Origin: Ectocarpus siliculosus
Taxonomy: Eukaryota > Sar > Phaeophyceae > Ectocarpales > Ectocarpaceae
NCBI GenBank assembly: GCA_000310025.1
Contig: FN649727.1
Span: forward strand, 8,389,308-8,453,307
Length of the DNA stretch: 64,000 bases
Reading direction: 5' to 3'
Of this stretch, positions 25,200 through 37,692 are shown one piece after another. Below the pieces are notes generated by a model. The model did not search any database. It was given only the letters and a program-made list of their open reading frames with translations, and was not told where the DNA came from. The position numbers were made by a program, and so were the translations under genes. Each line of letters opens with the position of its first letter. Position 1 is the first letter of the stretch.

Positions 25200-26139
25200 C
25201 CAGTGCACCATTCTGAGCAATGATGTACCTGCCTGTGTTCACTGAACCAAATAGTTGTGGTGTTTGGCTTGTTGTTTGTGCCCGTTCGTACGCTACCGGT
25301 GGACGGAACGTGGGCTGAAGTTTCGCTGTTTTGCTTTGTACTACGAAATATGAAACCGTTTAAAAGTTACAGAGTTCCCAAAGGGTCAACAGATTTTCGA
25401 CGATGTGGTGAGAGTAACCTACCTGCACTGCGGTGGAATGCCAATGCCAAAACATTGCTGGCGGTTTTGTACCTCCACCGTTGATACTGCCTTGTTAACT
25501 GCAGTGTCGGCGTAATGTTGGGCTGCAATACCACCAAACCAGCGTGGACGTGGGTCACGGCATTGTGGGTTTGATGATGTTTGGTGCCATGTGATTTACA
25601 TTTCGCGTGCAAATCGATCGCACGACAAACGAGATCCTTGACATCGTTGATTTTCATTGTTTTTGGCCAAGAAGGGTCAGACCAAAAAAACGCTGAGGTG
25701 TGCATGCTCTAGCAACTCAGCTGCAGCAAGCAGCTGAGCGATTCTTCTAGCATGCCGCCAAAAAAACAGTCAAAGAGGTGTACACGATACTGCTGTACAC
25801 CCCTTAAGTTGCGTTCGCTTTTACGGTGCATCTGATCGCACTCTAGTCACTACAGTACATCTCGCGCACCACACCAAGGGCAGGTAATACATTTGAACAA
25901 AACTAAAACACCACACTACCATCTTTGTTGAACATCTTTGCGTTTGTGGAACTAAAGCCAGTCCTCCACAAAAACCGCCGACACCTTGTGCATGCCAAAA
26001 CCTCCCCTACGGATGAAAAACAAAAATCCTCAACACAGAACGAAATGCACAACAAACGTTCGGAGCCAAACACAAGGCAAAAATATCCTCATGTCTAGGG
26101 GGAGCGACAGCTCCGTGCGTTTGCTACGATTGTTAGAAA
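25200..26139. other. Convergent spacer between separase and MRT4
   Basis: This 940-bp AT-richer stretch lies between two converging stop codons. No exon, RNA gene or named repeat is recognisable. One TACTGCTGTAC motif sits at about 25788. It should contain both 3' UTRs. Confidence 0.6.
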
Positions 26140-28295
26140 CTACTCGGTGACCATAGCGTCGTCCGTTCCCTCCGCCAACGCCTCAAACTCCCCCTCGCTC
26201 CACCGGCACAAGAGCGACATCGTAAACGTGGCGATCTTCTTGTCGTACAAGGCCTGCCAAGCACGACACGACACGTAACATAGGCACGGGAAGGGACGAC
26301 ACTGTGAGTTCAGACCCATGTCCCACACACGGACGAACGGAATTGATTTCGAGGCAAAATCTGCGGCGTTTGTTGAGGAGGTGTCACATGCACCTTCACG
26401 CCTGCTCAAGACTACTCGCTCCCTTCCAGTCATCGGTGTTCGTGATATTTCGAGGCCATATGTTGCTCTTGACTTCAAAGGTAGGTTGGTTGCTGTCATG
26501 CCCACAACAGCAGCGATCCCACAACCGTACGATACTAAAATAAAATGGACCCGAAGTGTCCGCAAGCCAATGAAAGTCAACGACAGACAGTCTAGGCCAC
26601 TCCGCTCGCCTCTGCACGCTATGCGAAGTAACCCTAGATTGGAAAAAGAAAGAAAAAATTAAAAAGAAAAGAAGAGAACAGATAGAGAGAAGCGAAAGAG
26701 AAGGAGAAAGAAAAGGGTAGACCCATCGTGTTTCCTGCGGCTTGTTTTGCACACGAGCCCCGCGGGTTGGCTGTGGCAGATTTTGGATCTGAAACCGCCA
26801 GCAGTGTACTTTCGTCTTGGTGGTTCCAGCTGGCAAATTCCATGGATTATCAACCCGTGGAAAACGCCTGCCCTGCCTGTAGTGCAAGCATTTGGTTATT
26901 GGTATACGATCCCCCGACTCCCTTGCACGACTGTTGTGGGTCCACTTTACGGTTTTCCTCTCCCCTCCTATCTGTCCGGTCGATTGAAGTAATCGTGGTG
27001 TAACTGTGATCAAAGGGTGCAGAGTGTAGACTAGCCTTCTTGAGCACACACAACAACAGCAGTGCCATCCTTCAAAAGTATGCCACGACAAAGTCGCACA
27101 CAACAACGTGACAAAGGTGGTTTAAAATCGGTACACGGGCTATATAATAGTGGCTTTAGGGCTAGCGAGCAGCCCGTAGGTTGTGCTAGTATCACGTCTT
27201 TGATTTCACGACTGACTCCCCTGGGACGATGGCTCTCATGAGTATTTATTACAGTGTTGTTGAGGGTTGTCTCATCGACGCGGGATTCGGAGGTAGAGAA
27301 GTTAGCCTGTGACCACGGGAATCGACCCCGTCAAGTGTTGGACTAGTTCGGACAGAAGAAGATACTGTGCAGAGAGAACGGAACAACGGTTGTTTATGTG
27401 AAGACAGCAATAACAACAACAGCAACTACCTTTCACTACCCAACAACGGTGCAAGGACCTGAAAACTACTCACCAAGAGCTTGGCCCCCTCGGGCGAGAT
27501 GGGCTCTCCCGCGGTGCACATGTTTATCGCCTTGCGGTTCACCAGCACCCCCTCCTCCACCTCCACCACCACCCCAAGCTTTCGGAATTGCTCCATCATA
27601 GACACAGGCCAATCTCCTAGCGATCCCGTTGGGAGCGGGATGGTCTCGTCGTGAACGAACCCGGGCGGCGCGTGGTCAGCGACCGCGAGGGCTTTGAAGT
27701 AGGTCTTGACCTCCTCCGCTGGCCTTCTTGTGAAGAGCAGCCCCACCTGTGCGCATGATGTGGCAAACAGGACGGCGGAGAGATAAAAGGGTGAGATTTA
27801 CGAGTGTGTGCATAGGGTGGCATCTTGTTTGCTATTGGGGATTTACGAAGTCACCGTCCCGAAACAAGAAACGCAGGTGGATACATTGCAAGAGAAGTGG
27901 ACACTCGACGACGCAACTGCTGTTGAAGCGAAAAACAGGCACGTGTTCTACAACAAGCCGACACGCGTCCGTGACACCACCGTCTCTCAACGCACCTGTC
28001 CTTTCAACCGCTTGCTGACTTGTCTCAAGTTGTCCTGGTACTCGTCCTGCTCCGACTTCCCCAGCGCCAGTATCATGACCTTGTTCTTGCCCATGAAGAA
28101 TCGGCTGTCCTCCCTGAAGTCTAGCCTGACCTCCTTCAAGAGCTTGCTCCTCAAGTTCACAAACGAGAACACGTAAACGCTGGGGTACTCGTCGACGCAT
28201 TTCCGCACCTCGCTAACGATACCCTGCTTCAGCTCCCGGCCCTTCTTGGAAGTTTTCGTCAGGGAAACCTTCTGGTTTCGCTGTGATCGCGGCAT
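26140..28295 (-). CDS. MRT4: mRNA turnover protein 4 homolog (60S ribosome assembly factor)
   Basis: Three exons, 28295-27996, 27746-27474 and 26253-26140, all phase 0 with GT-AG signals, give 228 residues, close to the human and yeast lengths. The N-terminus reads MPRSQRNQKVSLTKT with GRELKQGIVSEVRKCVDEYP, then FFMGKNKVMILALG and DNLRQVSKRLKGQ, all hallmarks of MRT4. Exon 2 continues VGLLFTRRPAEEVKTYF and exon 3 closes FTMSLLCRWSEGEFEAL. MRT4 resembles the stalk protein P0 and holds its rRNA site on pre-60S particles in the nucleolus until P0 replaces it. Its start lies 436 bp from that of RPL22 on the opposite strand. Confidence 0.95.
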
Positions 28296-28731
28296 AGCTG
28301 CTGCTGCTGTGGAGGGTGTGTCCGCTCTGCTAACCTCCACCCAAGTCGATGATGTAAGATCTCCGTTTACTGCCGTGTGGGCTTGCTCGCGGACAGCTCC
28401 AGCTTTGCCACTCCACGCGTCCCTGGTCACGAACCTTGCACGACGCTCGGTTGCAGTACGTGCGTAGCGAGAAGCAGATACGGTCCAACGTGGGCAGGCG
28501 GTTGCTGCTGCTTGAGAGAAGGTGACCGTGTCTGCTGCTGTCGTGTCTGGCTGGCTGGCTGTGGAGAGAGGCGGCGCAATTACAGGTGGCTCCGCCGATT
28601 CGTCCATATGTAGGCATATGTGTGTGCATGCTCGGTGATGCGGCCTGCGGGCCTGCGGAGCTGTGTCGAGCCGCTGCAGCCCATCCACTGCTCCCGTTGC
28701 ACCCAGGTTTACGCCACCCCCCTTAGCAACT
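28296..28731. promoter_or_regulatory. Shared upstream region of MRT4 and RPL22
   Basis: The start codons of two large-subunit genes face away from each other across 436 bp. Joint control would make sense because MRT4 assembles the subunit that contains eL22. No named element is visible, so the regulatory role is inferred from position. Confidence 0.5.
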
Positions 28732-31700
28732 ATGCCGCCCGCGGTGAGTGTGCGTGTCTCTCGGTGTGCTGTTCCTTTGGCAGAGCCCCATTCTCTGCGG
28801 TGTGTCGTGCAGAGTTATCTCCTCTGCCGCGCGATGTCTTCGTCTGCCGCCCCTCGCTCTCTCTCCTGCCCGTCTTGGTTGTCGGCATGTCATGGCTGAG
28901 ACCCAAGGCGTGCGGAGAGAGGATGAGGGGAAACGAAAACACGTGCGCACGGGACGTCCATACCCTGCTGACGGTCGCAGAGTCACCTTCTCTGCGGTTA
29001 TGGCACACTCGTAAGGCCGCGTTGGGATATGTATTGACTTGTCGTTCCCGTGATTCGTGAGCCACACAAACGAGACGGCTAATCCTCGGCGGCAGCCAAG
29101 ATAGGACCTGTAGCTAACCAGCTGATTTTTTGCAATGGAATGGTTGTTGGATGCGTTTTGCCACGCACCTGGCTCGTTTCGCCCGCCCCCCCTCCCGTTC
29201 CTTGTGTCTTCGCCCCTCTGCGATGGGGTCTGCGTTTTTGCCTACCTCCCCTCTCTCTACCGCTTGTAGCCGAAGTCTAAGAAGTCTTCCAAGAAGCAGA
29301 CTGTTAAGTTTGTGATCGACTGCTTCATCCCGGTGGAGGACCGCGTCCTCGACCCCTCTTCGTTCGAGAAGTTCTTGCACGACCGCATCAAGGTCAACGG
29401 CAAGGCCGGCCAGCTGGGTGATGCCGTCACCATCGCCAGGGAGAAGGTGTGAGCGCGTACTAAACACCATGCCACTTGGATCACACAATATTCAAAAATC
29501 GACTCGATGGTGACGGAATGGGTGTCTGAATCTGACCCGTCATGCGACAAATTTTTAACTATTAATAATAAGGCATTCCTCAGAGCAAAGGTTGAGAGAT
29601 AAGAGAAAACAAAAGCCTGTGCTGCGTTCTTTCCTCATGTGTGACCCCGGCCGATGTGTCCATTCCAGGAAATACACCGCTTGGTAAGCCTCGACGTTCG
29701 CTGGTTTTGTTGCCGCGTTTTGAGTTCTCCGAGGGTCCACCCGCGAAATGAAGAACGAACGAGCGTCCTGGTATCACGCCGTCGTCTCCCAAAGCCCCCC
29801 CCCCCCACGTTGTTGAAAGCTTTGTGTGTATTTGGTCATGGAATGGTAGCTAGAGGTTTACCTCCAGCTATTGATCAGTTTGGTCCGTGGTGTCGGTGTC
29901 ATGGCCAGACATNNNNNNNNNNNNNNNNNNNNNNNNNNNNNNNNNNNNNNNNNNNNNNNNNNNNNNNNNNNNNNNNNNNNNNNNNNNNNNNNNNNNNNNN
30001 NNNNNNNNNNNNCGCAACACAAACGTGCCGCAGACGAAGAACTACAGGCAAGTGCTCAATACCGGTAAAGGGCAGCAGAAACGCATTTTCCGTTGCCGTG
30101 GAGACCTTTCGGGAGACAAGGAGTGGTAGCAGGACGCCGATTCGATCTTCTATTCGCTGCTGTACCCTGGCAACCAAACAAGCGAACGTTGACGCCTACC
30201 AAGCGGTGTATTTCCTCAACAGGAGCAGGCACGCTCGACGGCGGCAGCGGTAAAAAACATCGCGAGTGGTGTAAAACCGAACCTCCCAGAATATTCTGGA
30301 TAAACACACCGACGAGGCCACTGCTGTCTCTGATTAATCAGCCGACTGTTGCCATGCCAGTGCTGTTGAAAGACAAGCGACCGCACACACATTCAGTGTT
30401 TTGCCGTGAAACGCCTGTCATGTTAATCTCCGTCGTATAGCACTTCTCGCGTGCGTTTTTTTGGTGCCCTCATTACCTAAAGTTGAACAAGGCGCTTTAT
30501 AGCGCGACGACCGTGAGGCATAGCAGCTTGCAATATCTGGCACCTCACGGCGTTGCTCACTCCGGCACCATATATTGTGTGTTACGGGTATAGCGCGTCC
30601 CCGGATATGCATGGTTTGGTTCTGGACGCATTTTGCTGTGCCACCTTGCGCAAACAAAAATCATACGCATTTACCTGAGGGCGAATATTAACGAAGAGCC
30701 AATATCAAAATCAAAATGCGTTATCGTGGAAAACCGAGAAAAGAGGGTCGTGTATGTTAACGAGGATAGACAGATAAGACAAAAAATCGCAAAGACCTGG
30801 CGCCAGGGGAAGGGCCAGCAGCGCAACGCAGCGGTGATTATTCTAGGGTGCGTTTCGCGCCCTTCTGTTCACGTGTTGGCCGATATCTCGCCAAATACTA
30901 ACGAGTTGCCTCAAGAACAGTATCCGGAAGGAGCCGGAAACATGGGCTGTTGGGTAATGCCGAGGTTTGGCGCCGTGAGGTGCCGAATGCGCCGGAAAAA
31001 AAAGGTTGTGTCAAAAGCAAAAATGCCAACGGTTGCGAGCGGTCACTTCAATTCGGTGTTTTGGGCCGCCAAGGTTATAATTTCCACCGATTACTTTCCG
31101 AAGGAAGCAACAGCAACGCCACGTGGCGGGAGGTACCTCTCTGCTCCATCTTTCAAGCCCAAGGTCTGCTACCGTGGGGTATCGTGCGTGTAGGGGAGAA
31201 AGTTTTGGTTGACCCTAAAAAATCCACATCAGAGAGCGGCTTTAGTTCAAGTTCACGCCGAATGGCTGCTCACAGTTTAGTTTTTCAGCGATAACTCTTC
31301 GAAGGAGGAAGCAGAAGCATTAGCAATGCCAAGCGACGGGAGGTAGCTTTACCCATCTGTCGCGTACAAGGTTAGATGCCTTGGAGTATCGTGAGTGTGG
31401 AGAAAAACGGTTGCAACTACCCTCTCTCGCACGGAACAGCCCGAAAACGCCGTGCAGCCCTGTTCTGATCGTCAGTCCGTTCACCGCTTGTCACGATCGG
31501 CGTTTTCTCCTCGAGCACCCAACGAGCCGGCCCGTTTTTTGGCTTGCCGGCGAGCAAGAGTCCTCTTCTGGCTACAAATAATGGCCATGGTCTCGGTGGT
31601 AGGGTGCCGATAGCCCCTCTATGAGCAGTGTGCAGCAGGTCGTGTCGTACACTTGCTTTGCAGCGGCCTCGCGGCAGGTGCTCCAAGCCTTCGAAGTCTT

Positions 31701-32396
31701 GATTTCCTTGCCTCCTTGGTATTGATTTTGATTAAAAAAAGTTCCCCTGGGACTTGTTCCCAGACAGAGGAACTTCCATAAATCAAAGGGCATCGTCAGG
31801 AGGTGGCAGATATTCGACCAATCAGATGTCGATTTTGATTTTGATTTTTGGCACTTCCGTTAGTATACGGCCTGACAGGATGAATGCACTCCCTCGTTGT
31901 CTGCGACCGTTTTAACGTTTTAACCACTTGAGTTGGGCCGTGGTCTCCTCATATTTTCTTTCCTCCTAAACTACAACCGATCACCATCGCGACATCGAAT
32001 GTGTAAATCAGTCCCCGCCACAAAATCCGGTCATGATCACGTACCCAGAGTTTGTGGGGTGGCGATCGAACGCCTGCGATCAGTTTCCCCCGGCTGCGTT
32101 AACACCACCTGTCTTAGACTATTTTGCGTCGATGTTGGTTTTGGCAAAGCGCACAACACCTATTGTCTGACACTGTTTTCATCGCCCCACCCACCCCCCT
32201 CTACTTGTGGCAGGCGCGCATCACCGTGACCGCCCAGGCTCCGTTCTCGAAGCGCTACCTCAAGTACCTCACCAAGAAGTACCTCAAGAAGCAGCAGCTG
32301 CGCGACTACCTCCACGTGATCGCCAGCAACAAGAACACCTACGAGCTGCGATACTTCTCCATCGTCAACGACCAGCAGGAGGCGGACGAAGAGTAG
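28732..32396 (+). CDS. RPL22: 60S ribosomal protein eL22
   Basis: Exons 28732-28743 (MPPA only), 29270-29446 and 32214-32396 (stop TAG) join in phase 0 to 123 residues. Family signatures are [80 protein letters not shown] and an acidic tail. The 12-bp first exon, ending right after the fourth codon, is a common trait of ribosomal protein genes. Intron 2 is 2.8 kb and holds an assembly gap, an inverted repeat pair and a degenerate direct repeat. eL22 is a structural protein near the exit tunnel of the cytosolic 60S subunit. Confidence 0.96.
29668..29794 (+). repeat. Inverted repeat, left copy (RPL22 intron 2)
   Basis: The stretch begins with GGAAATACACCGCTTGGTA and matches, in reverse complement, 30106-30215. 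Similarity is strong over the first 45 bp and resumes near GCGTCCTG and GTCTCCC. The pair brackets the 100-N gap, so the middle of the element is missing from the assembly. Confidence 0.75.
29913..30012. other. Assembly gap (100 N)
   Basis: Exactly 100 undetermined bases, the usual placeholder for a scaffold gap of unknown size. It lies inside RPL22 intron 2, between two inverted repeat copies. Confidence 0.99.
30106..30215 (-). repeat. Inverted repeat, right copy (RPL22 intron 2)
   Basis: Reverse-complement relative of 29668-29794, ending (on +) with TACCAAGCGGTGTATTTCC. Differences include small gaps and do not favour third codon positions, so it behaves as non-coding repeat rather than a gene. 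Confidence 0.75.
31088..31418 (+). repeat. Degenerate direct repeat, two copies about 201 bp apart
   Basis: Copy 1 at about 31088-31212 and copy 2 at about 31289-31417 share ordered blocks: CGAAGGA with GCA-rich sequence, CGGGAGGTA, TGCC/TGCT, GGAGTATCGTG or GGGGTATCGTG, and GGAGAAA. Many substitutions and small gaps separate them, so the duplication is old. It lies in RPL22 intron 2 and has no coding sense. Confidence 0.55.
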
Positions 32397-34868
32397 ACAA
32401 ATGTAGACTTTTGTGACTCCGTTGACGTTGCGTAATTCTACAGCAGTGCTAGACTTTTCCGGTTACGTTGCGATTTCGATTTGCATCGAGCGGTTCTTGG
32501 TATTGTAGGTAATTTTCGTGGCGGCGATGGCGTTGGTTCGTTTCTGGCATTTGCTTTGCTTAGCGGCATGGAGGGAGCAGTGGCCATACTCTTTTCAACG
32601 GGGGAGTGTGGCCATGGAAATATCAATTAATTGATTGACTTGAAATACTCGACCGACAAGAGCATGATTTGTGCACGAAAAATGCCATGTGTCGTTCTCT
32701 ATGGTGTGTGTCGGCGGCGTTTTTGTTGCCCTATGCGCAACTTCATGGCGACGGCATGACCCCTTTTGAAATCGGTCAACCATTGTCTGATTGGACCGAC
32801 CGTGGCGCACACGACGAAATATTGGTTGCATGCTTCTGTGCTGCATGCCGTTCCTGCAATAGCGATTGACACACGTTCTTGGTTTGACGGTGCGCTTTGC
32901 ATGTGTCACTCGTTTATGCGTGCATCAACAGCGTCCGTGGTGCTCAGGAAAACTCATCACCGAGCAATCCCTGAACTACAACACACACGGACAGTATGAA
33001 AGGCGGTTGTGCCGACGGACAAAAATTGAGATCGGCCGAACGGCGAAAAAGCCGTACGGAGAAAAGCGACATTGCTTGCCTCTTCATGCAAATTGGGTGA
33101 TTATAAGCGCACAAGACGTGTAACAACACATAGCCGTTGATGTTTGTGTTAACGTGATGTGGTTTGGCGAAGAGTATGCATCTTTTGCTGATATTAGACG
33201 CACCAGCCAGTGTCCCACACGAACGAAAACCGTGGAATTTTTCTGGGCGCCCCTCGCACGAACACCCACATAATTCCCAAGCTCTAGCTTGGGTCTCAGT
33301 CGATCAAAAGTCTTTTTTTTCCGTCTGTGGAGTTTTCAGTAGCATAGCGGACCCCTTGCCCGACCGGGTCGAAAAGGCCGATCTCAGCCCACACTGCGAA
33401 CCTCCGAGAACTACCAGCAGTTCTGGGCTTTTCTATGATGGAGATGGATTCGTTGTGTCATATTAAGAAGAATAATAAAAAAAAGCATCCTGTCGTTGCT
33501 CTATCGATACCTCACACCCACCCCTACTCACGCCGACGCAGACACAGACAGGCAGACTCAGCTCCTTCGCCTGTGCTGTATCTGTTGTTCGTGCGTGCTG
33601 AAAAATGGTACATACAGCAGCAGCTTACAGCAGCAGGAGCTGCTTTTTGCTTGTTTGTACAGCTTTTCCTGCAGGGATGGCTCTTGGTGTGCGGCAAGTT
33701 GCATTGTTTGTTGTTGATGCGGACGAGAGGACGAGAGTGGTAGGCAAAAGCAGTACGTACCGTGTTAAAGGGACAGACAGAGTGCCTACCGTGTGTACAA
33801 GGGACAGACAGTGTGTATGTAGACGTTGCATTTCGTGTTTCCCGAGGATCGGATGTATGTGTTGTTTATTTATTGCGTACCCGCGTCATCACGACCATTA
33901 TTGCGTAGTGTGTCGGCTAATTAAGGTCCTTCCCGTTCGTGGTGTCAGCACACGCGCAACACGCGACTAAAATAAAAAAAAAGCTTGGGACTAGCAACGC
34001 CGACGATATTCGTCGGCTTGCTTTCAACAATCCTATACACCTGCCGAAATTTCCTGGAAATTAGAGGGCCGCTCTCATGTGGCACAAAACAGCCCTCCCA
34101 CCGCTAAATCTCGCCCTCTTAAAAAAAACAGGGCGAGAAGAGCATTGCCACAACCTGTGCCAGTCTACAACAAACTGAAATGGCGCTTATCGGGCAACAC
34201 CTTGTGTGCTTGTGTGGGCACGCGTCACAACAGTGCTTCGAATTCCAAACCAGCACCGAAGCCCGCATGCCATGCGATGTTTTGTCATCGGTTACGTTAA
34301 GGTTCAGTGTGGCTGTAATCTACGGCTCTCGTCGCCATGGTTCTCTCCTACAAAGGCGTTCCAGAATCCTACGTTGTAGCATACGGAACGGAACACATCA
34401 CTGCAGCAACAGCTTGGCTGACACTGCTGCCCGTGCAAACCTCTCGGGGGCGACGTGTCGAAAATGAAACATCGTGCTGTCATCATGCACAATTTTTACG
34501 GGGTACCATACAGCACACGCACTCGTGCTCTCCTCCCAGCTACAAAGGGATACACCGAATCGAGGAGATAGAACGTCCACACTGCTGGCTGTAGAAAAAC
34601 GAGTCAGGAGTTCGAGCAAGTGGCTTTGAACACCAATTTTCCGACGTACACGAGATGAACATTCCGACACAAAACGGTATTCTAGCCAATGCTGTGCTAC
34701 CGCGATACAAGCAAGTCAAGCAAAACGGACAACTACAAGACAGATCAAGCCCTTATGGCAACGAGCGCCTCACAGCGATCGTCAGCCTCCAGCATCTGCA
34801 CTCCGACAAACATCGCCTTCAACATCAATTTAGCGCGCCATCACAGTCCGAAGCACTTGACGGGCGCG
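32397..34868. other. Convergent spacer between RPL22 and bL17
   Basis: About 2.5 kb with no recognisable exon. It holds copy 2 of the dispersed 40-bp repeat (33428-33467), two near-identical GGGACAGACAG blocks near 33768 and 33802, and a 9-bp-arm hairpin (TCTCGCCCT/AGGGCGAGA) near 34107-34140. Confidence 0.6.
33428..33467 (+). repeat. Dispersed 40-bp repeat, copy 2
   Basis: Second copy of the repeat at 7051-7090, 39 of 40 bases identical and again followed by an A-rich run. It lies in the spacer between RPL22 and the bL17 gene. Confidence 0.75.
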
Positions 34869-37692
34869 TCATGGCAAGCTAGACTCCTTCTGGTCCTTGG
34901 TCAAAAAGTCGTCCTCCACCAAGTCCACCAGGCCACGTGTTTGGCCGACTTGCCTCGCTGGCCTCAACTCTCCTTCCCTGCGGTGCGAGCGATTCGTGTG
35001 ATTTCATGGGTGCCAGTGTTAGAAGCATGTCCCATGTTGGCACACATCACTTCTTTAAGGGCACTTGTGGTTTGCGGCGGAGCATGGGATGGGATTGTAC
35101 CACAAGCACCGCCGAGATTGCGCGGAGCACGTCTGTGCGCTAGCATATGGTGCGCGGTAGACTCAAGGGGCGCAGTTTAGCGGGCAAAGGACGATACACC
35201 ATTATTTGCATCTCATATGGTTGATAAACTTGCCACTGCGTGATGCCACGTTCAAACCACTTGGTTAACGAAACAACAGTACGAAACAGCAGTTGAGAAT
35301 ATGTATACAATGTGCCATTGGCCTTCGTACTCAATCACACTGTTCGCAACACGGTGACAGCACTGCTTTTCTTCTGCAACGGCCAGCCAGATGTACTTCG
35401 TAACTGATTCTTCAAGGACAACCAACAGCGCTAAGATAAATGTGACATATCCACAAAGGAAATAAGAGGGCCGCTTGGCCATCCCGCTTCCTACTAGACA
35501 GGTACCACTCTACATCTTGACGCGCATTCCCCAGGTGTAACGGTAGCCTGTAGTAGACGCAAAAGAACGGGGGGGGGGGCGAGGGGGACACGTGCCACAA
35601 CCTGCTTCGGGAAAATGTATGGCGACTAGCTCATGCAAGCTTAGCAGTTGTTGACCCCCACCTCTCCTCCCGCAGTAATTGCCCCCCCTTCTCCCCGTCC
35701 CGGCACTCAAACCGTAGGCAAGGAAGGCAAGGAAGGGGCGAGGGGACAGGGCAGGACTACATGTCTCACCTGTCGACAAACTCGATGATGGCCATATCGG
35801 CCTGGTCTCCTTTTCGCGGCTTCTGCAATTTCATCACTCGAGTGTAGCCCCCCGGCCTGTCCCTGAATAACGAGAGACGGCAAGTGTGCAGCACCCCATG
35901 AGTCCGCGATAATACATACTGTCAACAGAATCAAGAAAACAGCATCGGCGCCTGACCCATCACCTGAGCACTGAGATTGAAAGGACCAGTCTTTTGAGAA
36001 GTTTTATCAAGCGTCTTTGGCATATCGGTAAGGCATAACTTTGGCTCCATTGCAACGAAGCAGCACACTGATACACCTCCGCGACGTTGCTCGTGTGCAC
36101 GCCATCAACCTTGCAAGCCAACCCGGAAGTAGCTCCACACATGGCCAGTGAAGACACTGACACTTTCTGGCGTGCCCGCCGCACAAGAGGAGCCCTTGAA
36201 GACAGAAGACCCTCCCGTACAGGCGGGGATAGCACACACTACAAAATAAAACCTAACCCATGACCGGTGCGTTCCGTGACTCTTGCACGTGGCAGCTGAC
36301 ACGTATTCTAGTACCTGCATGGTCTCCACACCAGATGGAAGGAATGCACACACTCAACAGGGAAAATTCTCGCGCGAACCATGGCCGCCGCACTTCGTTC
36401 GAGCGGTTGTTTTCTCACTTGTATCTTGGTCCCAGCACCTCGAAGAGCTTTACCACCGCTGCGTTCTCCCGAACGACTCCTTGTGCTTGGCGTTGGTGGT
36501 GAGGCGTGCCTTTGAGTGTGAAAGCAACCGACGTTCGTAGATGTAAAGCGGGTTGTTGTCAGCTTAAGCAGGAACGGCGACGTTGATACACGAGAGCGAC
36601 CTGCAACTACTTACCCCTGGAAGAGTTTGGCTGTGCGCAAATAGCGAATGCCTCGCCCTCATTCCTCCAAAGGGTGACAAAAAGACACCGGCAAAAAATG
36701 AGAGAGCATCAGACAGCTGTTAGGGGATTCACGGCCCGTCGGATCTCGCGCGGTGATCGTACAAGTAGCGGCTGAGCATGTCGCCACGCTATCGCCTACG
36801 GCATGGCGACGAACCATCCTGCATTCAACCAACACCGAGAGCAAGGTGTGCATTGTTCCTTCCTCCAAAGGACCCGTGATCCGACATCAGCGCGGTGTAT
36901 GTTAGGGGATACAAATTGCATTGCACGCCCAGAGCGTTGATCACCCCTCCCAGTCCTGAACCGGCATGCCCGCCTAATGATTCGACACGTACCACTGCGT
37001 AGTCTGCGCATATTTGGCACTGCTGTTGTGTGGTAAAGCAGCGTGAACTTTTTTTTTTAAACCCTAGCTGTCTGCGTTGTGTCTGCTTATCGTTTACAAC
37101 AGAGGATCGATCATGTTGGTGACTTACGACTTACGACTTACCCTTCTTGGCAAGAGTGACCATGTTGTCCGCCACTTTGCGGAGCTCCTTCGCCCTTGGC
37201 ACGGTCGTTCGGATGCGTTCGTGGTAGATGAAGGAGGTCACCATGTTCCTAAGGGATACGAAAATTGCACGTGTGCAGGAGGGCGTCCAAGAATGTGTTT
37301 GCTAATCCAGCTCTACGCCATAATTGAACCATACAAGAGTACCACTCCAATTAGCAGCAGCCGTGGATGGGTCAACGCTAGCAATCGAAGGTCACGTCGG
37401 TGCGAGTGTTGGCAGCAGTAGTACACAGCAGTCTTTGCTCGATTACCTCTTGATGCCTACCAACGCAGCAGCTAGCACAAAAATAAACATGTTGCAGCAA
37501 TGGCATACTCTGCGAGAAGATAGTCTCAATGGCGACAGCAGCGGGGTGTACTGCGCTACCGTCTCTGGGGGTTGCTCTGTCCTCCGCACATAGGCGACCT
37601 ACAGCACGTATTTTCCAGACATATCACCTGAGCATGGCCAATCTGTGACTCATATCCCTCCCCAACCGGTGCATATTGACGCGCTTCCTCAT
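34869..37692 (-). CDS. MRPL17: Organellar ribosomal protein bL17 (bacterial L17 type)
   Basis: Five short exons, 37692-37628, 37248-37142, 36509-36419, 35862-35770 and 34977-34869 (stop), match in phase at all four junctions and give 154 residues. The protein opens [20 protein letters not shown] and continues [73 protein letters not shown] and MAIIEFVDR, all bL17 signatures. The tail [10 protein letters not shown] to [13 protein letters not shown] comes from a well-formed last exon. There is no obvious plastid leader. A mitochondrial ribosome is likely, but the short N-terminus does not prove it. The exon 2 donor is a triple tandem GTAAGTC. Confidence 0.93.

Noticed and set aside
27255-27345. 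Possible tRNA-like gene (minus strand GGGGTCGATTCCC resembling a T-arm)
   Set aside because: The loop does not begin with TTC, and no matching acceptor stem, D-arm or A box is found at the right distance.
29668-29794. Shared peptide EIHRL-V---VR-F in both inverted copies as a hidden gene
   Set aside because: Differences fall on all codon positions and include frame-changing gaps; it behaves as non-coding repeat.
34689-35180. 163-codon plus-strand frame
   Set aside because: It covers the antisense of the last bL17 exon (34977-34869), which is supported by splice phase and protein continuity.
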